In this document: positions 37,463 through 50,300 of the stretch, in pieces
Position numbering within the stretch: position 1 is the stretch's first letter
How the letters are laid out: each line of letters begins with the position of its first letter
Assembly: GCF_010093595.1 (NCBI RefSeq)
Contig: NW_022985439.1
Span: 1,073,713 to 1,137,712 of the forward strand
Length of the DNA stretch: 64,000 nucleotides
Direction of reading: 5' to 3'
From: Mytilinidion resinicola
Lineage: Eukaryota > Ascomycota > Dothideomycetes > Mytilinidiales > Mytilinidiaceae
Made by a program: the position numbers and the translations under genes
The notes under the pieces: generated by a model
The model's database searches: none
Seen by the model: the letters and a program-made list of their open reading frames with translations, nothing else
What the model was told of the DNA's origin: nothing

Positions 37463-39433
37463 CTAGTTCTTCTTCTCCATCTTCTCCATCTCTTCTCTCT
37501 CCCCGGGCAAAAATATTTCATGTCCACTGCCATTCCTAACCCAGAAACTCCCCACACACCCTATCGCGCTCACACCCGCCACCGCCCACCACGCCAACCC
37601 CACACTTCCCTTCTTCAACCCCATTCCATTCCAATACCCCGCCACTATAGGTCCGATCGTACGTCCTGCTGTACTAACACTCTGCCCGACCCCGTGAATC
37701 GTCGCAAGAACAGACGGGTGTGGCGACGAGTTATTCAAGAGAATGATGGAGGCTGGCAGAGCGAAGGTACGAGCAGCGACCTGGAATGTGAGGACAACGC
37801 ACATGCCGGCCCAGATCCAGAAGCCCGCGGCGGGGCCCGGTGGCGGGGTAGAGGAGGGGAGGAGGCTCAGGTAAGGCGCTAGGGCGTAGGCCGCGGGGAA
37901 GAGAAAGAGAGACAGGCGGAAGCAACGCATGAGGCCGTAGCGGGCATTGGCAGCAGGGTAGAGGAGGAGCTGCATGGCGAGGCCGACGAGGCCGAGGATA
38001 GCGAGTGAGGCGCCGATAGTAGGAGGACGGAAAGCAAGGCCACCGGCGAACTGGAAAGGGGTGCGTTTTGAGAGGGTGGAAGAGGTGGTGCTCGGGCGAG
38101 AGGTGGAGAGGAAGATAACCCAGAGACTGGAGAAGGCGCCCATGTGGAAGTCGAATATAGCGATTGTAAGGAGCGTATGAAGGACATTGGATGTCCATAT
38201 GCGTTTGAAATGTAGGATTTGGGCCGATTTTGGAGGGTGCATCTTATCGTAGTGAGCGCTGACTGGAGATTCGAGTTTGTCTTCCTCGTCCTGATGACAC
38301 GGAGCTGGAGAAGATTCAAGCGGAAGGTAGCTTTGAAATTTACTCGATCTTAGGATGCCAGTGATCCCATTCCACATCTCGAGGGTATAGGAGTTCTTTC
38401 CTTGGCGGAGTCTTGCTGTCGGAAGAGTTTCTCGCAAGCACATGATTACGAGAATTGCTTCTGAAAACAGTAGGAATGCAGAAAGGAGACTAGGTAGCGC
38501 ATATGGATACTTCATCATCCATGCTACACCGGTGGCACCTCCATAAATGGAATTCTGACCAAATTTACTAGAGAATGTTGTAGCTGGATGCACCAGCAGG
38601 CCTCCGACAACTGCATCTAGTCAGCACTTCTGGTTTTCAGATCAGACATCTGAAGGGTGATCAAAATATGCAAGCATACCGGGCCCGAGGATGTTCGCTA
38701 CATTGAATGCCACCGGCAGTAATAGAAACGCCCTCGAATGGTACTTCTTCTCTACACACTCGGCAACTATGGTCCGCGCCGCGCCCACCGTGCCATTAAT
38801 CGCACCACCTAGCATCCTCCATAACGTTGCCTGCCAGAAAGTCTCGGCAAACCCAACTCCAATGCACGAAATGCCAGTGCCAATGAGCCCAATAAGGAGA
38901 ACATTCTTTCTTCCAAGCGCCGGCTTATCCGCCGCACGCCCCCAAAGTATCGACGTTACGATCTGAGCAGCTGTGAAGCTACCCTGAAGAATTCCCGCTT
39001 GATGTGAGATGGTAGCTTCTGGGAGCATTGGATCGAATGAGCGGAGTTGGTGGATCATATACGACTGCAAGCTCGCCATCTGCCAGAAGTCGACGAGACG
39101 AGAAAGTGCCAGGATGGCGAGTTGGTCTTTATTCGGGATGGTGGCCCATGATGCATCTGCAGGCTTTTTCTCGACCACTGGAATAGGATTTGTCGGCTTG
39201 CTGTACATTGGAGACTCGGTCACAGGAGTAGCGACGAATGTACTCTCAACTTGCTCCTCAAGGTTCCCGGGTTGACTGAGGACGTTTAGGAGTGGTCTGG
39301 CATCTGACTGGTGGCGCATGTGGACTTTTGAGTTGGTTTTCTCATGGAAAGCTCCGGAGACGCTGGATCTGGGCGGACTTGGGGGAAGTGTGTTTATGGA
39401 TTCCACCACGTGGTGGTGCTGTTGGCCGTCCAT
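37463..39433 (-). CDS. MFS transporter (YCR023C/ZIFL-like)
   Basis: This is a major facilitator of 633 aa encoded by two exons (39433-38680 and 38610-37463) with a 69-nt intron; the frame joins ANILGP|VVGGLLVHP. A long hydrophilic N-terminus (about 100 residues) precedes the first helix. The family motif A between helices 2 and 3 reads WGRAADKPALGRKNVLLIG. The segment FWQATLWRMLGGAINGTVGA, followed by ARTIVAE, is typical of the fungal/plant branch that includes yeast YCR023C and zinc-induced facilitator-like proteins. The second half supplies the remaining helices. Substrate unknown; export of metal complexes or a metabolite are both possible. It lies next to two sulfotransferase-type genes on the same strand. 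Confidence 0.87.
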
Positions 39434-40704
39434 GTCTAGAAAGAAATGGCTGTGGCTGTGAAACTAGCACTGGCTCACACCCTCGGGAACAGACTAACGA
39501 AACGCTTGACGACCGCTGAGGCGCTGTATGAAGCAGGGAATCAAGCGGCTAGCAAGAAATGCATGAAGACTAGGGAAAAAGCGAACGCGTATACAGGTTA
39601 AGGGAGGAAATCGGCATGAGAACGTGAGAGCAGGACGAAGAGAGCGACGTAATATTTCTCCGCACGCTGACGACTGCGATGCTCTTTGACATCGAGCAAG
39701 GGTAGACGGATGGGTACTTGGTGTGGGGCTGGCCTCGACTGGAGCAATTCACTGACAGCCTTGCCACGCCACACAGGCCATACAAAGCTATCCCATGCGC
39801 CTACAGCGGCGGGAGTCGTCACCTGGGCCTGTCGGCATATTATCTGAAGCTTCAGGGGGCGCGTAGACTTACAGCCCCCCCCCGTCGAGCATCTTGAGTC
39901 TGACGCGTTCCCTGCCGCAAGTGGCATCCACGCCGTCAGTGCATTTGTGTCTTCATCACCCTCGCACAACGTGAAACTGGCTCTTAGTAGGGCTGCAGCC
40001 ACCCAGATTGTGATACCGGTGAGCACCCAGGATCCTGCCAGGTCCAGAGAAGCAATCTAAGCTTTTGATGCAGGCCCAATGGCTGTGGATAGTCGCTCTA
40101 TTTGGCAGCTGGGTGTGGCACGCTATAGATCAGCACCGTAATTAGCATGTCGCTGGCCTATCTGTCTGCAGAATGGTGAGAGTGCTGCAAATCGAAATGA
40201 GCATGCACCTTGCTCGTTCGTTTCAATGATAAACAATGGACGAAGGATGAGGAAGCTGAGTGGGCTTCTGGTAGAGTGCGATCGGCTTGTATTGATGGAC
40301 CGTTAGGGGAGCAGCGGCACAATGCGTCTGTGAATGGAAGATTGGCTGTAGAGCCGAATACATGTTCCGGGCTATGGGAAGAGGGGCTCTGGAAGTAGCG
40401 GATTGATGAAGATGTGGTAGTTTGTGGGTGGAGCTGGATGCTGAACTCTGCCCTCCCTGGAAAATCCGTGCGCCTTCATAGAATAATAGAGACGCCAAGA
40501 TATTTACTCAACATCAAGATGATCTAATGTACACATTTGCATAGGCTTATGCTACCATATAGTAATAGTAACTTCAGACACGAAGAGTATCTCTAAATAC
40601 GTAGGTATCACGAAAACGCCATCAAATGCCCCGTCCCCGCCCCAAGCGCCATGAACTCCATCTCACGCTTTGCATCGTGAACAATCATATACTAAAAATG
40701 CTAC
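39434..40704. other. Intergenic, no convincing gene
   Basis: This holds a 142-codon minus-strand ORF (39598-40026) with no recognisable domain and an unlikely composition. I see no splice-supported gene. Confidence 0.45.
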
Positions 40705-42692
40705 TCAAGCCTCTTCTACTTTCATATAGCTTCCCATTACTGGGCTCCTCACTACCTGCGTCTGCACGAATTCGTGCGCCCTTCTAACGCTCTTTCGCGC
40801 TGTGTGTCTGAAAAAGAGCAACACGAATCCCGCCACTGCAAACACCACTAGGGCTGCAGGCCAGCCTAGCCCTACAAGCTTCATGTTCGGCAGCAACACA
40901 TCGAGGTAGTATATCGACGTGTCGTAGCCTCGAGTGTAGTTTGCGCCGCGGTTGCTAACCTTTGGAATGAGTTTCTCGAACTCTTCGCCTTTGTCTAGTG
41001 GAGGCACAGGCTTGCAATGTCGTTTGTCGCAGAGATCGCGGATTCCCGTTGAAGGTACGAAAGTCTTTGAGATTGAGGATCGGGCGAGGGGCTTGTGGTT
41101 CTGGTCAAGGGCTTCGGAGAAAGACCACATCTTTGCGTACGGGATGTGGTACTCGGTTTCAAAGCCAGACTTGTCCTTAGTGCCCGCTAGCTCCCACGGT
41201 CCTTTGGATGAGTCTGAGACGTAGAACTTCCAACGCCGGACTTCAGTCGCACCGTTCCAGGACGTGTAGATCACGAGATCGTTATCATCAGTGCCGCTGA
41301 GAGAATATGACCATATGGCGGGCTTGCTAAGAGGTTGCGCTTTCCATTGGAACTTGTTGCAGCGATAAATATTAACATTTGAACCCCATTGAGCTAGTTT
41401 GCCGTACATGACAGCTTCTCCAGAATCGAGGTGCTCCGAGTAATATGCATGGTCGCCCCATCCGATGAACACGTTGTTGGGAGAAAGGATTTGTAGATTC
41501 CCCTGAGAAGCGGCTACGATGCCGTTACCATCTTTTTCGGGAGCTAGCCATTGGCGTATTCTAGAGGCCTTCTTTTCAACGTGGTTGATTGCGATGATTA
41601 GCCCGCGCGACTCGGAATTGGTTCTATTCGGTCCGTTGCTCGCATTATCAAACATGGAGAGAATCGTGTGGGTTTGGTTCTCGTGCACCCACGAGGCATG
41701 ATGCTGGCTCGAAAAGTGTAGGTTCTCGTTTCGGAATGTCGGGTTCGCGCCATTCAGCTCCCACAGAACACGACCGCTTTGGCCTGAGATCTTGTAGACG
41801 GCAGCCATATGGCGTGCAGAGATCAGGTAATCTCCATCTACGTTCTTGTCGATGGAATTGATATGAAAATAGTCCCACGGCGTTTCGGCAGTCAGTCCAT
41901 CACCATTCGTATCCGTGGAGCCAGCCAGGGTATAGCTGAAGCTTGGTGCAATGTGGTCCAGCGATCTCCATTCGAAGATTAGGTCTCCAGTTTCGACGTC
42001 GATTTCCTGGAATACACCGTCCATGATCCAGCCAACGCCAGGCCCAATCCCGAATTCGGCCAAATCGAATTGGCGTGGTGAGTATACGGTGACTAGAGCA
42101 GACTTGCCATCGTTGATGAGCCGGAATTCGTGCATGTCGGTAGACGTAGCTGATCCAGCTGCCTCGACGGTTTGGACAACGCGGTAACGGTTGTCCATAA
42201 TAACGCCATGTCCTCTCGCATATCCATGGTGTTGATGGCCTTGGAAGAAGCAAAGATGGTCGCTGCCCTTGTATTTGCATACTTGGACATTGTGCGCAGT
42301 GGAAGATCCTTGTGTTGCTGCTCCAGACCATATCAATTGCTAGTAGCACAGTTAGTAGTTGGAGATCATAGCTAGTAGTTCGAACGTACGCCGTTGTTGT
42401 CGTAGATGTACGGCCCAGAGTCAATATTGCGGTACGGCGCCAGGAAGATGTAGCCAGGTGTGACATACTCCAGCCTCAGAATCTCTAGTGTGACAATAGG
42501 TGCACTGATCTCAGGTCTCTACAAGGAGTCAGAACATCGAGGCTGTCTCTAGAGGGGTAGCGGGGTGTATACCGAATGGAAGATGGAGACTGGCGATGAG
42601 GCATTATCAGGTGTCGCAGAGACAGAAAGAAGCAGAAGACTGGGCACAGAGAGCAAGCAAAGTGCTTGCGGTGAAAAGAATGAAGCGAGCAT
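40705..42692 (-). CDS. ASST-type arylsulfotransferase family protein, membrane-anchored
   Basis: This belongs to the fungal ASST/arylsulfotransferase-like family (PF14269 type), beta-propeller proteins whose bacterial relatives transfer sulfate between phenols without PAPS. Exons read 42692-42573, 42518-42390 and 42339-40705 (introns 54 and 50 nt), giving 627 aa. The start MLASFFSPQALCLLSVPSLL gives a signal peptide. Blocks supporting the family are FHSRPEISAP, VTPGYIFLAPY, QGHQHHGYARG, DMHEFRLINDGKSAL, FEWRSLDHI, DYFHINSIDKNVDGDYLIS, and SQHHASW with the histidines these proteins use. A membrane helix near the C-terminus (WPAALVVFAVAGFVLLFF) precedes a short basic tail. Whether the fungal proteins are truly sulfotransferases is not established. 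Confidence 0.87.
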
Positions 42693-43913
42693 TGCTCTTC
42701 AGGTCACGGAAACACGGCGTTACGATGGTTGTGAGGTTAGTCGGAAAGATGGCACAACTTTCTAGAAAAGATCATGCACGTCAAGCAGGCCCCTCGGCCC
42801 TAGCCCTCGAGAAGCCATTTCCAGGATCTGCCTTATCCATCTATCCCTGATACCGCAAGCCCGTCGGATGATAGGCAAGGCAACGCCAAGGCTGTTGATG
42901 TCGCTCTCCAGGAGACATTTGCCTGCATGTGGCAAGAGTTATGGACAGCTGGCTAATAAGAGGGCGTCGTCGTTCTATGTGAAGTAGCACTAGCAGATGG
43001 AGGGTGCCCCAACTAGCCAACTGCCGCTTCAGAGGGTGGATCGTCATCGGCTGCGCGTCGTTACACACTGTCCTGGTTTCAGTTCCGCTATTGCAGGCCG
43101 CGGGAGTTTGGCACACAAGATCTTCTTGCTTTCGAGATAGACGGTCCAGAGATTGGGCGGAAACAGGATGAGCCTGTATGATGCGGCGTCGCCGTAAGGA
43201 GGCCGAACTGTGGAGGAGTGCACGAAGACGAAGCAATTGGCTCTGCAGCCATCAGCGCACGTCTCAGCCAAGACAGCGGAACCAGGGGTTAAAATGATGC
43301 CAAGAGCGTCTTCGTCGTCCTCCCGCCCCACATCGGCCGGTCCGTGACGCTTCTCTCAACGTACGATTATTGTCACCGCATCATTTTCTGGCGCACCCAC
43401 TGCGATCACCCTTCTCAACTGAGTCACGGGGCTTATTGCTATCTGCAAGCTTCCAAGGTACGTCGTCCTTCCGCAACGGGCATCTCAGCCTATCTTCAAT
43501 CTACTGCAAGGCCCCTGCTACATGCCAAAAGCGGCAGCACATGTGGTACTCTCTAAATTCTGGAAGCAGGAGGTCAATATGCCGAGTTCCGCAGGCTGTA
43601 CCCCTAAATCTGCTTGTTACAGTTCTCAATGCGACGGGCGGTACCGTGTTTACTCTGTTCGCTCAAAGATTCACATCATTGCAAGATTCACGTCAAGTCG
43701 CCGGAGTGATCGCCGCATTTGGGTTTGTAGAATGAATCACATGTATTTATCTGCAAAGATCATGTCTAGACGCCACATACACTCCAGAAATACGTATGCA
43801 ATATGCATGACGAGACATAAGAAATGCACCTGGACTAGCACCATGTGCCACTATCCAGAAACGCCCTGCCCTATCACAAGAAAGTCCACGAGCACAAGTC
43901 GACCACAACGCTC
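42693..43913. other. Intergenic, no convincing gene
   Basis: This includes a 95-codon minus-strand ORF (43044-43331, start MGREDDEDALG) with four cysteines but no known domain. The rest is short ORFs. Confidence 0.45.
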
Positions 43914-44949
43914 CTAAGCCCGGAATGCCGAAAACCGCCCTCCTAGTCTGTGAAAGGTAACAGAGGCAGATATCACGGCGGCGATGACGCCGCCACCCAT
44001 CACAAGAGCGCGGAATGCCACGTTCATCATTTGCGCGCGGTTACGGGCCTTGCACCTGTCAACGAAGCCGTCTGTGTCGTTGGTGTGCGGGAACTTCTTC
44101 CCTTGTGGCACCGGCACCTCGAGGAACTCGCACAGCGGACCCCACCCCTGGCCCATGCGGTACTCGAGGAGGTTGTCTGCAGACACTGTGGCACGCAGTT
44201 CCGCGTAGTAGTCGTTGAACACTGACTTGCCGTACTTCTTGAAGTCGCCTTTGAAGAACGTGTCCCAGAATCGCTTGAGCATTGGCTGGTAGAGGCCTGC
44301 TCCCCAGTCCCATTGTGCAACGAGCTTGAGCTCTGGATCGTTCGCCCGCCAGTCTACTGTCTTCGCCGTTGAGCTAGGTTGCTGGTCAGTGGCGCCCGTG
44401 GGGTTTGCTGTAGGACAAGAGGCTTACGCGTGCCATGAATCAACATCTCGTGTGGTGAGAATGACTTTCGCATCTGGATACGCCTCGATGAGCTCCTGGG
44501 CAAAGGCAACTGCTGGCCAATCGCAAACCGCCTGTGACAGTATCAGCGAGCTGGTAAGGAAAAGAGTTCATTAGAAGCGTAACACTCACTTGGCAATGGC
44601 CGAGCAGCTTGTCCCATTCTTCCCGCCCGAACGTCCCTTGGCCATCGAACTTTGCGGCAAAGGCATCTTGCCACATCAAGCAGTCAGGGGGGTTCTCAAC
44701 GCTCGCAGACATCATGTGATAGGTATCCGTGAAGCCGAGTTCCTTTAGGGCCGTTCTTAGAGCTATGAGTAACCTGTTAGTTCTGCTTGGTCGTATGCGA
44801 GCACTAAACTCACAAGCAGTGCCTGTCCGTCCAAGGCCGAGGGCAAGGACTTTCATGGGGACAGTACGCTGACACTTCCGGCGGTCAATGTCGGTGTCTG
44901 CGGTGAAGACATCTGTGATAGGCTTTGGAGTGTATGGTTGGAAGGCCAT
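43914..44949 (-). CDS. P-loop sulfotransferase family protein (Sulfotransfer_4 type)
   Basis: This is a member of the fungal sulfotransferase family PF17784, P-loop proteins related to PAPS-dependent sulfotransferases. Exons read 44949-44814, 44762-44590, 44531-44428 and 44373-43914, giving 290 aa; introns are 51-58 nt. The phosphosulfate-binding loop is LALGLGRTGTASLRTAL near residue 38-54. Other family landmarks are YHMMSASVENPPD, CDWPAVAFAQELIEAYPDAK, VILTTRDVDSWHAS (the 3'-phosphate-binding Arg/Ser region) and the late block LEYRMGQGWGPLCEFLEVPVP. A single hydrophobic helix (FRALVMGGGVIAAVISASVTF-like, split as FRALVMGGGVIAAV and ISASVTF) suggests tail anchoring in a membrane. The substrate is unknown. 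Confidence 0.88.
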
Positions 44950-46419
44950 GGTTTCGATTGTAATACAGCTAAGTTGTATATTTCTATAGTGACCAGTTCC
45001 GGTGGACGACGACAATGAGAGTGCGGAGAAGATAGAAATAAGTAGAATGAGTGGAAGAATATCAAAGACCCTTTGATATCAGGCTTTCTAGGAAAAGGAA
45101 GTCCAGAAACAACCATATAGATTAGAAGGATACAGACATCAAGATATCTGAACGGGAGAAACAAAGGCACCAAGCCTTTCTAGCCAAGGGGTTCTAGGCA
45201 TAATACACACGCTGCTCCACCGTAATGTGGAACCCGTAGCCCGGTCGTCACGCTCTGTTGCTCCAGAATTGAGGACCCTGTGGCCCGCTGCGTCTCCTCT
45301 TGACACTTGGTTGACGTACCCGCCCACGGAGCACAGCAGGGGTGCATCTCGCCGCCACACACAGCTCTTTATTGACCCTGACAAGTAGCCTATACATGCT
45401 GGTTTGAGTGGCAGATGCCCCTTCTGCTTTCTCGCCTCGCCTGCGATAAATCCCCGCCGAAACAAGGCATCTAGTGATCTGAATTACAGCGGCGGGGTGC
45501 ATTCTCCACTGGGCGGAGTGAAAGGCTTGGCCTCATCGGGGAGCTGGCTATTCCCGGGCTTCATTGGGCAGATGGATCACATGAATGGCATGGCTAGCCT
45601 CCGTTCAGTGGACAGACTATGGCGACGAGGTGGTCGAGGGAGATGTTGAGGGTTCTCAACTCGAAACTCCCATTGTCGTGCGCGTGAAGTTGGAAGGCCC
45701 TGCGGCGTGTGTCAGGGAGACGAGTCGTGGCCGGAGGGACGCGTATTACGGGCCGATTGGTGTACGTGGTGATATTGCGGCCTCTCTCGTGGCTGGACGG
45801 GTGGCTATGGGGGGTGGGGGGTTATCAAGGTGGTGAAGTTAGTTCCGAGATGCTGGCGGAGAACATCATCCTTTTCGGCATCTAAAAGGGCTGTTGTCGC
45901 ATTCGAAAGGTGGTCAATTATGGTCGTGCGTGAGTGTCATGAAGGCAAAAGAACAGACCTTGCAGCAGCGGGAGACGCGCCTTTATGTAGCGAGCAAATC
46001 ATATCATTCGCAATTGTCCTTCACGATGGCGTATTTAATTCCAACCCCTTGGCTCGCTACGACATCTCCTATTCTATCGATCTCGACTTCCATAAACAGT
46101 AGGTCTTCTATTTTCGGGCTATGACCGCAGTTTCAGCCACATCTATCTCAGCTCAAGTGCCATCGTTCTCTCTATGACAACCTTGCGCTGAACGCGCTGC
46201 ATTACGTACCTTACGCTACGATAGCAGCATGCCAAGAAGACTCATCTCCACGATTCCACGTCATCTAAAGAGACTAAGATATCGGGTCAGAGCGCTTAGA
46301 ATGATGTGAGGTCAGGGTCGGGTGATTTAGGAATGGAAGCTGACTTCTATATGGTTTAGAGCGCCCTTGTATTTCTATGTCGGTTGATCCAACAAACTTT
46401 ACTACATTTGGCCAACGAC
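44950..46419. other. Intergenic, no gene seen
   Basis: This is the longest empty spacer of the accessory region (1.47 kb). Short ORFs only; no recognisable remnants apart from the pseudogene to its right. Confidence 0.5.
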
Positions 46420-46965
46420 TCCTTGAGGCCGACGACTATCACTGACATAGCGCTCCCTAGAGGAGATGTGACATCGTAAATCTTCAATCTCTCATCCGCC
46501 TTCGCGAGGAGTGTCTCCCACTACTCAGTATTCCGCTCCTTCGCATTAGCAAACGCCGTCATCTCCAAATCCCCTAATCTATCACAAGATGTTAATCCAT
46601 CAAACATCAAAGGATGAGGGGAGCATCTCCTATATCGCACATACCTCGAGAATTTCTCCAGCGTCTTCGGTGTCGCATCCAGCGGCGGCAATAACGTCTC
46701 CATGATTGCTATTCTCGCCCCTGGCTTCAAAGTAGTAACGACATTTTTCAAGATCTTCGGCGCGCACTTGTCAGAGATCAGTCGTGAAGAATGAACCGCA
46801 GAATATAGACGTCTGCGGCGGTGGGCTGCGGTTCCATGAAGTCATGCTTGGCAAAATATATCTGGCTGCGCATGGAGTCCGGGAGTTTGGGCTCTACCAC
46901 GTCTATTACGTCTGGGCGACCTTCGACGATGAACTTGAGGTTGGGTGTGCTGGAAAAGCGGTTTT
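46420..46965 (-). pseudogene. O-methyltransferase pseudogene fragment
   Basis: The conceptual minus-strand product matches the C-terminal half of plant/fungal-type O-methyltransferases (Methyltransf_2), enzymes that methylate polyketide hydroxyls. Landmarks are STPNLKFIVEGRPDVIDV, ADVYILRFILHD, ILKNVVTTLKPGARIAIMET, DLEMTAFANAKERN and PLGSAMSVIVVGL. It is broken. A TGA at 46778-46780 stands where a Trp codon is expected after LHD. An extra base just downstream shifts the frame before DKCAPKILK. A TAG at 46521-46523 interrupts ERNTE|WETLLAKADERL. The N-terminal half is not detectable. A normal-looking intron (about 46648-46575) is still visible, so the gene was once functional. Confidence 0.82.
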
Positions 46966-47370
46966 GGAACCTTTACAAGTAGATCGAGTTCACGTTGTTT
47001 TACTCTAGCAACCTGGCGCCTTCAGGATCAGTATCCCGTGCAGTGTAGTGTCTTGCGCGGGTGGCCTGACTTGGAGAAGTTCGAGTTGATGCAGAGTATC
47101 TAATAGCGGTCGCCGATATGAGTGTTGTGGGGATTCCTAGAGATGAGGAAATAGCGATACAGAGATTTGGAATGATGAGTATGATCAAATCGGAGAGAGC
47201 ATATCGTATTAAAAAGCGAACAAAAGCGTATTCGAAGGACTTGTGAGCCAGAGTGACAAGGGTATTCATAAATAATAAGAGCATCGTATCAACAAACCGC
47301 CAATACTCCCATGCCCGCATCAAAGTCATAAACCATTACCAATACCAACAGAACCTCTCGATCAAACCCG
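46966..47370. other. Spacer between pseudogene and SPC7, no gene seen
   Basis: The expected N-terminal part of the O-methyltransferase cannot be recognised here; it is deleted or diverged beyond reading. Confidence 0.5.
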
Positions 47371-50300
47371 CTACACCTTCCGTCCCCTTGACCTCAATCT
47401 GTTTGTCAGATCCAGCACGGCATCTGCCCACACCTTCATCTCGTCCTCCGCCTTCACGCTATCCCCAACATACTGACTCAGGAACTCTCGCATCTTGTCC
47501 TCTTTGTATTTCTCCCCGTAGACGACCTCCGCCTTTGTGCTGACGCTTGTTTCCACTCCGTCGTTCCCGATACCTACGCCAACCTCGAAGGTTACCTTCA
47601 CTTTGGTTTGGAGGGTTGGAAGAAGCATGGCTGAGCGAATGGCAATGCGCTCGTCGGAGAGAATTGATTCCTCCGTAATGTAGGTCCGTGAGAGGCATTG
47701 GACGCCCTCGGCGACAGCTCGAGCGGTAGCCCAACTGTTCTTGATGAGCATCAAAAGATCGGAGATGCTTGTCTGGGACTGTGAGAGGCATTGCAGGTGT
47801 GCCCGAAGAAGCTGGAGGAAGAAGCGCTTGCTTGTGGTCATCGGCCTCGGGTGTGGTGTCGCAGAGTCACCGACGTAACTCAGAGATATGGAAGCGTTCG
47901 GCGTGTTCTTGCCAGTTGCAAAGGACTCCGGATAGAAATAGAGTTCCAAATCATTAAGATGGGTCATTGTAATGGTCGAAGGGCTAGAAGAAGCAGACGT
48001 AATGCTCCATCCATGAGCTTGCTCAAGAGCCGTGACTTTTGCTACACATATTGTCAGTTATATTGGCTGTGCATTGATGAGCGTAGTCTCATACCTTTCA
48101 GTGCGTTCACCTCGGACGCGGACCACCCGCGGCATTCTTCCCTTACACGATCGGCGGCTTTGATTTCTTCCGCACATTCTATCTTTCGAGCTTTGGCAGC
48201 TTCGATACGAGATTCCTTCTCAAGCAAATCTTGCTTCAAAGATGCTACAAGACGTCTCTTCTGCTCGATATCATCCTCGAATGCAATGAGATTCTCACGT
48301 GCTGTTTCGAGTTCTTCTCGATCGCAGCTGGTAAGTTCATCCTGGCGTTGCTGCAGTTGTTTGCATTCAGTCTCCAAGTCGGCATGCCTTGAAGCAAGTT
48401 CGGGTAGCGATGCATCGAGTAGATTTTCCTGCTTCCTCAGAAGTGCATCGTCTCGGTTGAAATCGCTCGCGGTCTTCAGGAGCGCAGCCTTCAAGTCCCG
48501 AAGCAAGGTACTCCGCCAGCCGTACCATATCTCTTTGCTTTGAAGACGAGCATATGTCTTCATGTTTTTGAACTGATTGTCCATAACAATGCGCTGATCC
48601 GGAGGAGCTGACATGTATTCACCGAATAATGCCGGGTTTTCTTCATGAACGTCAGCCTCGATTTGGCGAACGATATCGCGGCCACCTGAAATGTAACGCT
48701 TCAACTCGTGACACGCCTGAGATTAAATTAGCAGAGCACGTATAATCGTACAGAAGTACTTACGTGTTGGTACATCTCGTATTCCGGAACTGTGCAAGCT
48801 GCCGCAGCGACATAATTCTCCAAAGTCTCTTCTTTTTCGTCGAAGTCTTCAAATCCACCCAAACCCTTAATATGAAATGATGCAGGAACAGCAGTATGTC
48901 GACGCTTCGTGGTAGTCAAATCCATAAAGCGAATGTTTGTCATATCTAGGAATTCTTGCAGGGGAATGCGGTCTATATACTTTTCGTCCTCTGCATTCTC
49001 TTTGGGTTCCGCTTCGTCATCTTTAACAGGAGATGTCTCTCCAAACACAACGCGCTTTTTCGGGCTGAGACTTTTCCGGGACGCAGGTGCTTTCTTTGGT
49101 GTTGGCGTCTTTCTTGGCGTCGTTGTCGTCTTTGGGGTAGCTCCTCGTTTGGTAGGTGACGCTAGTGTTTGCTTTCTTGGTGTAGACAGCAACCTTATCG
49201 AGTTTGAGAGAGCCGCAGTACTCTTAACAATTGGATCGGCCCGAATAGCAGGTATTGGGCTGAAGTGTACAGTTGGGGTTGCGGATAGGCGACGGTTGAG
49301 GATCGGAGCGTTCATTGGATCATCCAGGTTAGTGTGAGTGTCCTTGCCCTGGGGAGTCGTGATGGCTTCCTCTCGCAATTTTGGCCTACGCGCGAAAGGA
49401 GACTGGTCTAGTTCCGGTACTGATTTATCTTGTGGAGTAGATACAGCCGAGGTACCAGAAGTGCTATTCCGCGTAGTTCGTCGCGGAGACTTCTGCGGAG
49501 TGCTTCGTCCAGCCCTCTTGGGTGTAGGAGAGTCGTTCGAGCTTTGGATGTCGGAAATCTTCGAGCGTGCTGGAGACTTTTTGGGGGAAGCGCTCGGTGC
49601 TTTTAGAGGCGCCGAAGCCTTCGCAATGAGGGTCCTGGGGGGAGTTGTTTGCTGGATCACAGGCCCCCTGATCCCGCCAAGGATGGTGGTGAACTCCATG
49701 GACAGATCCTCATTCTCGTCCTGATCTTCGTCGTCTGCAGGGATGTTGGCCGCATTCGTTGCTTCTTTAATTCCCCCAAGTACCATCGTGAAATCCATAG
49801 TCTCTTCCCCAAAGGAGAGGTCGATGCTGCTCCGGCGGTCGGCATCATCTTGCGAGGCTTCGCTTTGGATGCCGCCGATTGCCATAGTGAGATCCATTGT
49901 TTCGTCCCCGAATGACGAGTCCTCCGCAGGCGAACCCCTCTTCCTCAGACTACTTCGACGACTGGATGGTCGCGTGGCTGGGCTACCTTGGTTTGCGCCT
50001 ACCATGGAAGACCGCCGGCGCTTGAGGCTTTTGCGGGCGTCTTCACGCGTATTGGTTTGGGGTTGCTCAATTTTTCCCAGAGCCATTGTCAAGTCCATGG
50101 ATACATCGTCTAAAGGAGGATCCTGTGGCTGCGGAAGAATGATCTTGCCGACAGCTCGAGTTATGTCCATACTCATGTCTTCACCATCGCTCGTGGGTTC
50201 GTCGAATCTGGTCGAAAAGCTAGGCTTAGGCTTTGAGCTGATTGCTGGAGAGAATGGGTCAAAGTTCTCTTGATCTACTGCGGATGAGAGGGTCCCTGAT

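Noticed and set aside
39598..40026. 142-codon minus-strand ORF between the MFS and ASST genes
   Set aside because: No recognisable domain, no splice continuity on either side; the hydrophobic start alone is not enough.
42841..43236. 131-codon minus-strand ORF with Arg/Leu-rich composition
   Set aside because: No domain, overlaps another frame equally open, and no support from splice signals.
43044..43331. 95-codon minus-strand ORF with four cysteines (MGREDDEDALG start)
   Set aside because: Looks faintly protein-like but lacks a signal peptide, a family match or neighbouring exons.
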